Below, piece after piece: positions 1-4,892 of a stretch of DNA of 6,901 bases. The notes beneath the pieces were generated by a model. It made no database searches. It worked only from the letters and a program-made list of their open reading frames with translations, and had not been told where the DNA came from. Where the stretch lies: positions 1 through 6,901 of the forward strand of contig SFHY01000069.1 in NCBI GenBank assembly GCA_004556255.1, given 5' to 3'. How positions within the stretch are numbered: position 1 is the stretch's first letter; each line of letters opens with the position of its first letter. The translations under genes were made by a program, and so were the position numbers. Origin of the DNA: Lactobacillus delbrueckii (lineage in GTDB: Bacteria; Bacillota; Bacilli; Lactobacillales; Lactobacillaceae).

Positions 1-954
1 TTGCTCCGTCTGCCTTACTTTGTCAGTGTTGAACAACTGAGCGCCGACGACGTGCTGCACCTGCTGCAAAGAGCCCAATACTTCAAGAACGGCGGGGAAG
101 TCCCAGCCTTGAGCCGGCCAATCTTCTGCACCAACATGTTCTTTGAAAACTCAACCCGGACCCACACCAGCTTTGAAGTTGCTGAAAGAAGGCTGGGCCT
201 CACTGTAATCCCATTTGACCCATCCCACTCCTCAGTCAACAAGGGGGAAAACCTCTACGACACTGAACTGACCATGGCATCCCTGGGCATCGAACTCAGC
301 GTGATCAGACACCCGGAAAACGCCTACTACAACGAAATCATCCACCCAAAGGAAGGCCAGCACTTGCAAATGGGCCTGGTTAACGCTGGTGACGGTTCCG
401 GCCAGCACCCATCCCAAAGCATGCTGGACATGATGACCATCTACAACGAATTCGGCCACTTCGACGGCTTGAAGATCATGATCGTCGGTGACTTGACCAA
501 CTCCCGGGTTGCCCGGTCAAACATGGAAATCCTGAACACCCTGGGCGCGGAAGTCTACTTCTCAGGTCCGGAATACTGGTACGACGCTGAAGAATTCAGC
601 AAGTACGGCACTTATGTCAAGAACATTGACGATGAAATCCCAGAACTGGACGTCTTGATGCTGCTCAGAGTTCAGCATGAACGCCACAACGGGGCAGAAG
701 CCAAGACTGAACAGCTCTTTGATGCCAAGGACTACAACGCTGCCTACGGCCTTAACCAACGCCGCTACGACATGCTTAAGGATGACGCCATCATCATGCA
801 CCCGGGCCCAATCAACCGCGGGGTTGAATGGGACGGTGATCTGGTTGAAGCACCTAAGTCCCGCTACGCTGTCCAAATGCACAACGGGGTCTTTGTCAGA
901 ATGGCCATGATCGAAGCTGTTCTGCGCGGCCGTAAGTTGGGAGGCCTTGAATAA
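1..954 (+). CDS. pyrB: Aspartate carbamoyltransferase catalytic subunit (start at or just before window edge)
   Basis: Catalyses carbamoyl phosphate + L-aspartate to N-carbamoyl-L-aspartate, the committed step of pyrimidine synthesis, in the cytoplasm as a trimer. The 317 residues cover the whole family length. The carbamoyl-phosphate motif STRTHTS is at 51-57, KGENLYDT (the Lys-84-type loop) at 81-88, GQHPSQ at 134-139, RVQHER at 223-228 (aspartate-binding Arg) and HPGP at 267-270. The second Arg of the usual STRTR is His here, outside the main contact residues. The reading frame is open from base 1 with a TTG. Compared with the Bacillus protein the N-terminus is nearly complete, so either this TTG or a codon just outside the window is the start; no ribosome binding site can be seen. 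All 26 Glu codons are GAA, a stronger bias than in the downstream genes, which suggests high expression. It overlaps pyrC by one base. No PyrR attenuator is visible because the leader is outside the window. Confidence 0.96.
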   Translation: MLRLPYFVSVEQLSADDVLHLLQRAQYFKNGGEVPALSRPIFCTNMFFENSTRTHTSFEVAERRLGLTVIPFDPSHSSVNKGENLYDTELTMASLGIELSVIRHPENAYYNEIIHPKEGQHLQMGLVNAGDGSGQHPSQSMLDMMTIYNEFGHFDGLKIMIVGDLTNSRVARSNMEILNTLGAEVYFSGPEYWYDAEEFSKYGTYVKNIDDEIPELDVLMLLRVQHERHNGAEAKTEQLFDAKDYNAAYGLNQRRYDMLKDDAIIMHPGPINRGVEWDGDLVEAPKSRYAVQMHNGVFVRMAMIEAVLRGRKLGGLE

Positions 955-2237
955 TGGCTATTTTGCTGAAAAACGGCCTGGTTTACCAGGAAGGCGAATT
1001 CATCAAAGAAGACGTCTTGATCTCCGGCAGTAAGATCCAGGCCATCGGCTTGGATCTGCCAGAAGAAGGGGCTGAAGTCTACGACTTAAAGGGCAAGCTT
1101 TTGGCACCTGGCTTAGTGGATATCCACGAACACTACAGAGAGCCGGGCTTTACCTACAAAGAAACCATCAAGACGGGGTCTGAAGCAGCGGCCCGGGGCG
1201 GTTTCACCACGGTCTGCACCATGCCTAATGTTGACCCGGTCCCAGATGACCTGGAAACTTTTGAAAAGCAGCTTGCTTTAAACGAAGCCAACAGCTGCGT
1301 CCACCTCAAGCAATATGGGGCTATTACTGAAGACCTGACCAGTGATAAGGTAGTCGACATGGCAGCCTTGAAAGATGCGGGAGCTTTTGCCTTTAGCAAT
1401 GACGGGCACGGCATCCAGCAAGCCGGCACTATGTATGAAGCTATGCAGGAAGCCGCTAAGGTAGGTCTGGCCATCTGTGAGCACATCCAAGATGACTCGC
1501 TTTACCATCATGGGGTGATGAATGCCGGCAAGAAGGCGGAAGAACTCGGCCTGCCAGGCATCCTGGGGGTCAGTGAATCTGCGCAATTGGCCAGAGACCT
1601 GGTTTTGGCCCAGGCTACCGGGGTTCACTACCATGCCTGCCACGTTTCTACCAAGGAAAGCGTGGAGCTGATCCGGATCGCCAAGGAATACGGAATCAAT
1701 GTAACCGCCGAGGCCGCACCTCACCACCTGCTTTTGAGCGAAGAAGAGATCGACGGCAACAACGGTTACTACAAGATGAACCCGCCGCTTAGATCAAAGG
1801 AAGACCAGTTTGCCTTGATTGAAGGGATGCTGGACGGGACGATCGACTTGATCGCGACTGACCATGCTCCGCACAGCCGGGAAGAAAAGGCCGGCGACAT
1901 GCGGAAAGCTGCTTTTGGGATCATTGGCAATGAGACTGCTTTTGCCTGCCTTTACACCAAGTTCGTCAAGAGCGGGCAAATGGACCTGAGCCTGCTTTTG
2001 GACCTCATGAGCTACCAGCCAGCCAAGCTCTTTGGCCTGGACGCTGGTGTCCTGGCTCCAGGCAAGGAAGCCGACCTGGCCGTCTTTGACCTGGACCACG
2101 CCGAAAAGCTGGCCGAAGAAGACTACTTGTCCAAGGGGGTCAACACACCTTTCACCGGCCAGGAAGTCTACGGCATGACCGCCTTGACTTTTGTCAGCGG
2201 CAAGCTGGTTTACAAGAGCAAGCACTTTGCCGGCTAG
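954..2237 (+). CDS. pyrC: Dihydroorotase, type I
   Basis: Cyclises N-carbamoyl-L-aspartate to dihydroorotate, the step after PyrB; a zinc amidohydrolase of the cytoplasm. The 427-residue length fits bacterial class I dihydroorotases. Metal and active-site residues can be read off: DIHEHYREPG at 56-65 (His58, His60), Asp150 in SNDGHG, His177 in CEHIQD, His230 in HACHVST and ATDHAPH at 301-307 (catalytic Asp303). PNVDP at 91-95 and NPPLR at 276-280 are substrate-loop motifs of the family. The usual DDG is NDG, but the ligand Asp150 is kept. The ATG lies in a TAATG overlap with the pyrB stop, with GGGAGG at 939-944 inside pyrB nine bases upstream, so the two genes are cotranscribed and probably translationally coupled. 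It is the last gene of its transcription unit because a terminator follows, so other pyr genes must lie upstream or elsewhere. Regulation by PyrR is likely from family knowledge but not visible here. Confidence 0.97.
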   Translation: MAILLKNGLVYQEGEFIKEDVLISGSKIQAIGLDLPEEGAEVYDLKGKLLAPGLVDIHEHYREPGFTYKETIKTGSEAAARGGFTTVCTMPNVDPVPDDLETFEKQLALNEANSCVHLKQYGAITEDLTSDKVVDMAALKDAGAFAFSNDGHGIQQAGTMYEAMQEAAKVGLAICEHIQDDSLYHHGVMNAGKKAEELGLPGILGVSESAQLARDLVLAQATGVHYHACHVSTKESVELIRIAKEYGINVTAEAAPHHLLLSEEEIDGNNGYYKMNPPLRSKEDQFALIEGMLDGTIDLIATDHAPHSREEKAGDMRKAAFGIIGNETAFACLYTKFVKSGQMDLSLLLDLMSYQPAKLFGLDAGVLAPGKEADLAVFDLDHAEKLAEEDYLSKGVNTPFTGQEVYGMTALTFVSGKLVYKSKHFAG

Positions 2238-2239
2238 GC

Positions 2240-2251
2240 AAAAAATTTTTT
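2240..2251. repeat. A6T6 perfect palindrome after pyrC
   Basis: AAAAAATTTTTT, two bases past the pyrC stop codon. Such tracts are rigid or intrinsically bent DNA. On the + strand the T6 is not preceded by a GC stem, so it is not itself a convincing terminator. No function can be assigned. Confidence 0.4.
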
Positions 2252-2281
2252 ACCACAGAAGAAAATAACTAGCAAAAGACG

Positions 2282-2323
2282 AAAAGAAGTCCTTCTCTAA
2301 TCAGAGGAGGACTTCTTTTGTTT
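2282..2323. terminator. Bidirectional intrinsic terminator between pyrC and xerS
   Basis: Arms AAAAGAAGTCCTTCTCT (2282-2298) and AGAGGAGGACTTCTTTT (2303-2319) pair over 17 bp with one G-U wobble around the four-base loop AATC. The + strand transcript ends in TTTTGTTT and the - strand transcript in TTTT followed by C-rich then T-rich sequence, so the element can serve both the pyr operon and xerS, which converge here. The xerS stop codon lies at the loop edge and its last Lys/Ser codons form one arm, so the terminator doubles as coding sequence. Confidence 0.88.
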
Positions 2324-3373
2324 GGCGCTGGCATTGAGGGCGGCCCGTTGCTCTCTTTGGTCAACGTGGGTGTAGAGGTCGGTGGCTGAGGTGCCTTTTT
2401 GCCCCAGCTGCTGGGCGACCATGACCTGGTCCTTGGTGGCCTGGTAGAGTTCAGAAGCGACCGTGTGGCGGAGCTTGTGGGGGGTGAGAGGGTGGCCGAA
2501 GGCAGCGGAATACTTGCCAACCATTTTTTCGATGGTATTGGTCGTCATCCGCCGGCATTCCTGGTGGTAGCTGGTTAAGAAAAAGGCCTTGTTAGTGGCT
2601 GGGGCCTGGTAGCGGTCTGCCCGGATTGCCAGGTACTTTTCCAGGTAGGGGAGGGTCCAGTCAGCAACTGGCACTGAGTCTCTCTGTCCGCCCTTCCGGG
2701 TGACATCTAAAGTTGCTTCCTTTAAGTTGAGGTCTTTCATGTCAACCCCGGCGCATTCAGAAACCCGGATTCCCGTGCCTAAGATCAAAGCGATGACGGC
2801 CATGTCCCGTTCCTTGTTTTGCTTAAAAGAAGAAAGGGCGCGCCCGCTGCAGAGGCCGGCAAATTTTTGGTCTAAAAAGTCCATAAACTGGTATTTCAAG
2901 TCGCCGGTGTACATGTGGGCTTCTAAGGCATGAGCCCGGTAGTTCAAGGTGCTTGTATAAGGAAGGGAATTGATCTTGAGCATGACATTGCGGTCAAAAT
3001 AAGGCTCGCCATTGTTCTTGTCGGCTGTGATCGTCAAGTACTTGTACAAGGAGCGCAGGGCGTTGAGCGACCGGTTGACAGTCGTCGGGGAGTTGAGGCG
3101 GCCCTGCTTGTTCTTGCTGTGCTCCAGTTTATCCAGGTAGAGCATGACATCGCTCCGGCTCAATTTTTCCAAATCGCTTGGCAGCACTTGGCTGGGACTT
3201 TTCGCCTGGGTCAAATTTTCAGCGATCAGCCAGGAGAAAAAGCGGCGGATTTCCGCTAAATACTGGTAGCTGGTGGTCAGAGAGTGCCTTGTTTCCAGCT
3301 GGTATTCCTTGACGAAGTCCGGCATCTGGGCCATTTCCCGGTCGATGAGGGAAAGGTATTTCTTAGTTTCCAT
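2297..3373 (-). CDS. xerS: XerS-type tyrosine recombinase with Gln at the third catalytic His/Trp position
   Basis: A 358-residue site-specific recombinase resembling streptococcal XerS, the single recombinase that resolves chromosome dimers at difSL in streptococci and lactococci. The N-terminal core-binding domain is about residues 15-135 (TTSYQYLAEIRRFFSWL at 33-49; RSLNALRSLYKYLT at 101-114; GEPYFDRNVM at 122-131). The catalytic domain is about 175-345. Catalytic residues: Arg203 in GTGIRVSE, Lys227 in TRKGG, His299 and Arg302 in PHKLRHT, nucleophile Tyr334 in TDLYTH. The expected LGH is LGQ (Gln325, codon CAA). The tail (KQKKSSSD) is polar and encoded inside the terminator. Start ATG has AAGGAG just upstream at 3378-3383. 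It sits convergent to pyrC and divergent from glycerate kinase, with no phage or integron genes nearby, which supports a housekeeping role. A less likely alternative is a generic integrase-like protein. Confidence 0.9.
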   Translation of the reverse strand: METKKYLSLIDREMAQMPDFVKEYQLETRHSLTTSYQYLAEIRRFFSWLIAENLTQAKSPSQVLPSDLEKLSRSDVMLYLDKLEHSKNKQGRLNSPTTVNRSLNALRSLYKYLTITADKNNGEPYFDRNVMLKINSLPYTSTLNYRAHALEAHMYTGDLKYQFMDFLDQKFAGLCSGRALSSFKQNKERDMAVIALILGTGIRVSECAGVDMKDLNLKEATLDVTRKGGQRDSVPVADWTLPYLEKYLAIRADRYQAPATNKAFFLTSYHQECRRMTTNTIEKMVGKYSAAFGHPLTPHKLRHTVASELYQATKDQVMVAQQLGQKGTSATDLYTHVDQREQRAALNASAKQKKSSSD

Positions 3374-3376
3374 AGG

Positions 3377-3383
3377 TCTCCTT
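3377..3383 (-). promoter_or_regulatory. xerS ribosome binding site overlapping a micro-ORF stop codon
   Basis: On the minus strand TAAGGAGACCTATG: the AAGGAGA element lies four bases before the xerS ATG, slightly closer than usual. It shares bases with a TAA codon (3382-3384) ending the upstream micro-ORF, an arrangement typical of translational coupling. Confidence 0.75.
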
Positions 3384-3472
3384 ATTCTTCATCCAAAAAG
3401 TGGTTCTTGTACTCGTCTTCAATGACGGTCAGCATTTCTTCTAAGATGCCATAATTACCAATATTTTTCCAT
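3382..3472 (-). CDS. Micro-ORF upstream of xerS, one base out of frame with its apparent ATG
   Basis: Reading into xerS, the frame ending in TAA at 3384-3382 encodes an acidic peptide with IGNYGILEE, then MLTVIED, then EYKNHFLDEE. Codons end mostly in C, G or A in the style of genuine genes of this window. Unaltered, the only in-frame ATG is at 3435 (17 residues) with a poorly placed ribosome binding site. An ATG at 3472 lies at the right place for a 29-residue protein, but its own frame stops after MEKYW; losing one base from the A5 run (3465-3469 region, T5 on the + strand), or a +1 frameshift, would join the two frames. The ATG is seven bases after a TATAAT box, so the message could be leaderless. 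It may be a small protein with a frameshift, a slippage-controlled leader peptide, a sequencing error or a chance ORF. No known family is recognised. Confidence 0.35.
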
Positions 3473-3479
3473 TAGCTTA

Positions 3480-3508
3480 ATTATACAAGAAAGAAGTCGA
3501 ACCGACAG
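3480..3508 (-). promoter_or_regulatory. Probable promoter of xerS
   Basis: On the minus strand a perfect TATAAT (3485-3480) is preceded, with a 17-base spacer, by CTGTCG (3508-3503), a 3/6 match to TTGACA. The expected start is at about 3472-3473, exactly at the ATG of the micro-ORF and about 100 bases before the xerS ATG. The -35 hexamer overlaps the left half of the dyad at 3504-3529. Confidence 0.6.
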
Positions 3509-3529
3509 CTAGTTGATCAGTTGACTGTC
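3504..3529. promoter_or_regulatory. Imperfect dyad, candidate operator between xerS and glycerate kinase
   Basis: GACAG (3504-3508) and CTGTC (3525-3529) are symmetric about the central palindrome TGATCA (3514-3519), with one further matching base per arm. It contains a direct repeat of AGTTGA (3511-3516, 3519-3524). It overlaps the xerS -35 region and lies upstream of the glycerate kinase gene. No known regulator consensus is recognised. Confidence 0.3.
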
Positions 3530-3538
3530 TTTCAGCCA
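3526..3538 (+). repeat. 13-bp direct repeat, copy 1 (upstream of glycerate kinase)
   Basis: TGTCTTTCAGCCA, identical to 4786-4798. Both copies are intergenic, on the same strand, followed by a T-run, and they bracket the glycerate kinase gene. The right end of the dyad (CTGTC) overlaps this copy. Confidence 0.5.
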
Positions 3539-3554
3539 GGCGGCTTTTTGTTTG

Positions 3555-3568
3555 GAAAAGCGGTAAAA
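3555..3568 (+). promoter_or_regulatory. Weak cre-like site over the glycerate kinase -10 region
   Basis: GAAAAGCGGTAAAA matches 8 of 11 defined positions of the CcpA consensus TGWAANCGNTNWCA. It lacks the leading TG and one base of the closing CA. Carbon catabolite control of a glycerate kinase would make sense, but the match is poor. Confidence 0.2.
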
Positions 3569-3597
3569 TAGAGCTGATTCTTAAAAAATGAAAGAGG
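3564..3597 (+). promoter_or_regulatory. Candidate -10 box and ribosome binding site of glycerate kinase
   Basis: TAAAAT at 3564-3569 is a plausible -10, but no good -35 lies 16-18 bases upstream (CGGCTT at 17). AAAGAGG at 3591-3597 is seven bases from the ATG at 3605 and fixes that start over the out-of-frame ATG at 3588. Confidence 0.4.
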
Positions 3598-3604
3598 CAG
3601 AAAA

Positions 3605-4753
3605 ATGCTCAAGTTTATTACAGCCAGCGACAGTTTCAAGGAAAGCTTGTCAGCCAAAGAGGCCTGCCAGGCCATGGCAGATGGGATCAAGCGGGTCTTT
3701 CCCGAGGCTGAAGTCGTCCAGGTTCCCATGGCCGATGGGGGCGAGGGGACGGTCGATGCAATCTTGTCCTGCATCCCCGGGGAAAAAGTGGAAAAGTTGG
3801 TTACCGGTCCCGATGGCAGAAGGCTCTTGGCCAGCTATGGGCTAATTGATGATGGAAAATGCGCGGTAATCGAAACAGCCGCGGCCAGCGGCCTGGGCTT
3901 GCTTGCGAAAAAGGACCGCGATCCCATGACGGCAACTACTTTTGGGACTGGGGAGCTGGTACTTGACGCGTTGAAGCGGGGCGTCAAAAGGATTATTGTT
4001 GGCCTGGGCGGCAGCGCGACTAATGATGGCGGTGCCGGCCTGGTCCAGGCTTTAGGGGTTAGGTTTTTAGATAAAAATGGCCAAGAGCTGCCTTTCGGCG
4101 GAGGAAGTTTAGACCAGTTAGCCAGAATTGATACCAGCGGCTTGGCTCCCCGTTTAAAAGAAGTTGAAATCATTTTAGCTAGTGATGTGACCAATCCTTT
4201 GACTGGGCCCAATGGGGCTTCAGTAGTTTTTGGCCCGCAAAAGGGAGCGGACAAGGAGATGGTCCAGAAGCTTGACGCTAGCCTTCACCATTATGCGGCC
4301 GTGATCAAGGAGCAAGTTGGGAAAGACGTGGAGAACGTTCCTGGCAGCGGGGCAGCTGGCGGCCTGGGAGCAGGCTTTTTAGCCTTCAGCAATAGCCAAA
4401 TGAAAGCCGGCGCCCAGATTGTGATTGAGGAAAGCCATTTGGCGGAAAAGATGCGGGATGCCGACTACGTCTTTACGGGCGAAGGCGGGATTGACTTCCA
4501 GACTAAGTTTGGCAAGACACCCTATGCCGTAGCCCAAGTTGCCAAAAAATTTGGCATACCGGTTTTTGCCCTGGCTGGCCAGGTCGGAGACGGAATTGAC
4601 AGCTTATATGAAGCAGGCTTTACGGGGATTTTTGGTATCCTGCCAGGCGTCTGCAGCTTGCCGGAAGCTTTAGCAGGCGGAGGAGAAAATTTAGTCCGGA
4701 CCAGTGAAAACGTAGCCCGGGTGATTAAGGCCGCTAGAGCAAATTTACAGTAA
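3605..4753 (+). CDS. glxK: Glycerate kinase, GlxK/GarK type
   Basis: ATP-dependent phosphorylation of D-glycerate in the cytoplasm, feeding 2- or 3-phosphoglycerate into lower glycolysis; GarK/GlxK enzymes of this family make the 2-phosphate, but the product cannot be decided from sequence. The 382 residues match the family length. Motifs in order: SDSFKESLSA at 8-17 (usually PDSFKGSLSA), PMADGGEGT at 41-49, GGSATNDGG at 135-143, SDVTNPLTGPNG at 193-204, FGPQKGA at 209-215, GSGAAGGLGAG at 247-257 and TGEGGIDFQT at 291-300. The last motif is usually TGEGRIDxQT, so a conserved Arg is Gly295 here; Gly13 of the first motif is Glu. The frame is intact and otherwise normal. It stands alone: divergent from xerS, 139 bases before the next gene, with no glyoxylate, glucarate or transporter genes beside it, so the substrate source is not shown by context. 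Confidence 0.93.
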   Translation: MLKFITASDSFKESLSAKEACQAMADGIKRVFPEAEVVQVPMADGGEGTVDAILSCIPGEKVEKLVTGPDGRRLLASYGLIDDGKCAVIETAAASGLGLLAKKDRDPMTATTFGTGELVLDALKRGVKRIIVGLGGSATNDGGAGLVQALGVRFLDKNGQELPFGGGSLDQLARIDTSGLAPRLKEVEIILASDVTNPLTGPNGASVVFGPQKGADKEMVQKLDASLHHYAAVIKEQVGKDVENVPGSGAAGGLGAGFLAFSNSQMKAGAQIVIEESHLAEKMRDADYVFTGEGGIDFQTKFGKTPYAVAQVAKKFGIPVFALAGQVGDGIDSLYEAGFTGIFGILPGVCSLPEALAGGGENLVRTSENVARVIKAARANLQ

Positions 4754-4787
4754 AGGCTTACTGTTAAGGAAAAATAGCATTTTTTTG
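4747..4787 (+). terminator. Probable weak terminator after glycerate kinase
   Basis: ACAGTAA (4747-4753, including the stop codon) and TTACTGT (4758-4764) form a perfect 7-bp stem with loop AGGC, but the T-run is not adjacent. A second AT-only hairpin, AAAAAT (4770-4775), loop AGC, ATTTTT (4779-4784), runs into T bases up to 4786. Both are GC-poor, so readthrough into the next unit is possible. Confidence 0.4.
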
Positions 4788-4798
4788 TCTTTCAGCCA
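4786..4798 (+). repeat. 13-bp direct repeat, copy 2 (downstream of glycerate kinase)
   Basis: TGTCTTTCAGCCA, identical to 3526-3538 and 1260 bases away, followed by ATTTTTTA. Lies between the weak terminator and the promoter of the next gene. Confidence 0.5.
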
Positions 4799-4816
4799 AT
4801 TTTTTACGCATATGCT

Positions 4817-4845
4817 CTGTAATTTTTTCAAAAGATTGCGATAAT
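4817..4845 (+). promoter_or_regulatory. Extended -10 promoter of the DUF2325/Sel1 unit
   Basis: TGCGATAAT at 4837-4845 is an extended -10 (TG, one base, GATAAT). CTGTAA at 4817-4822 sits 17 bases upstream as a 3/6 match to the -35. The expected start is about 4852. An 8-bp palindrome GCATATGC (4808-4815) is just upstream of the -35. Confidence 0.6.
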
Positions 4846-4857
4846 AAGAATGGACGC

Positions 4858-4871
4858 GGAAAGCGAATTCA
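4858..4871 (+). promoter_or_regulatory. Candidate cre (CcpA) site just after the transcription start
   Basis: GGAAAGCGAATTCA matches 9 of 11 defined positions of TGWAANCGNTNWCA; mismatches are the first T and the T after CGN. It would cover about +6 to +19, a position where CcpA represses. It lies between promoter and start codon in otherwise featureless leader. Confidence 0.35.
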
Positions 4872-4877
4872 AAAATG

Positions 4878-4883
4878 AAAGGG
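4878..4883 (+). promoter_or_regulatory. Ribosome binding site that selects the second ATG
   Basis: AAAGGG lies nine bases before the ATG at 4893. The upstream in-frame ATG at 4875 has only AT-rich sequence at the right distance, so it is the weaker start. Confidence 0.5.
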
Positions 4884-4892
4884 CATAAAAAG

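Noticed and set aside
1..60. PyrR-binding attenuator before pyrB
   Set aside because: The sequence is coding from base 1; any leader lies outside the window.
1278..1727. Antisense open frame of 149 codons inside pyrC
   Set aside because: pyrC is certain from its metal ligands; the antisense product shows no family features.
3463..3493. Similarity to the difSL recombination site beside xerS
   Set aside because: After ATTTTTCC the match to the difSL sequence as I remember it falls to chance level, and the stretch is explained by the promoter and micro-ORF start.
3534..3549. Short hairpin AGCC/GGCT followed by TTTTT as a terminator
   Set aside because: Only four base pairs and no + strand gene upstream that would need it.
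3588..3845. ATG at 3588 as start of a separate 85-codon gene
   Set aside because: Out of frame with glycerate kinase, overlaps it fully, and the ribosome binding site at 3591-3597 lies after it.
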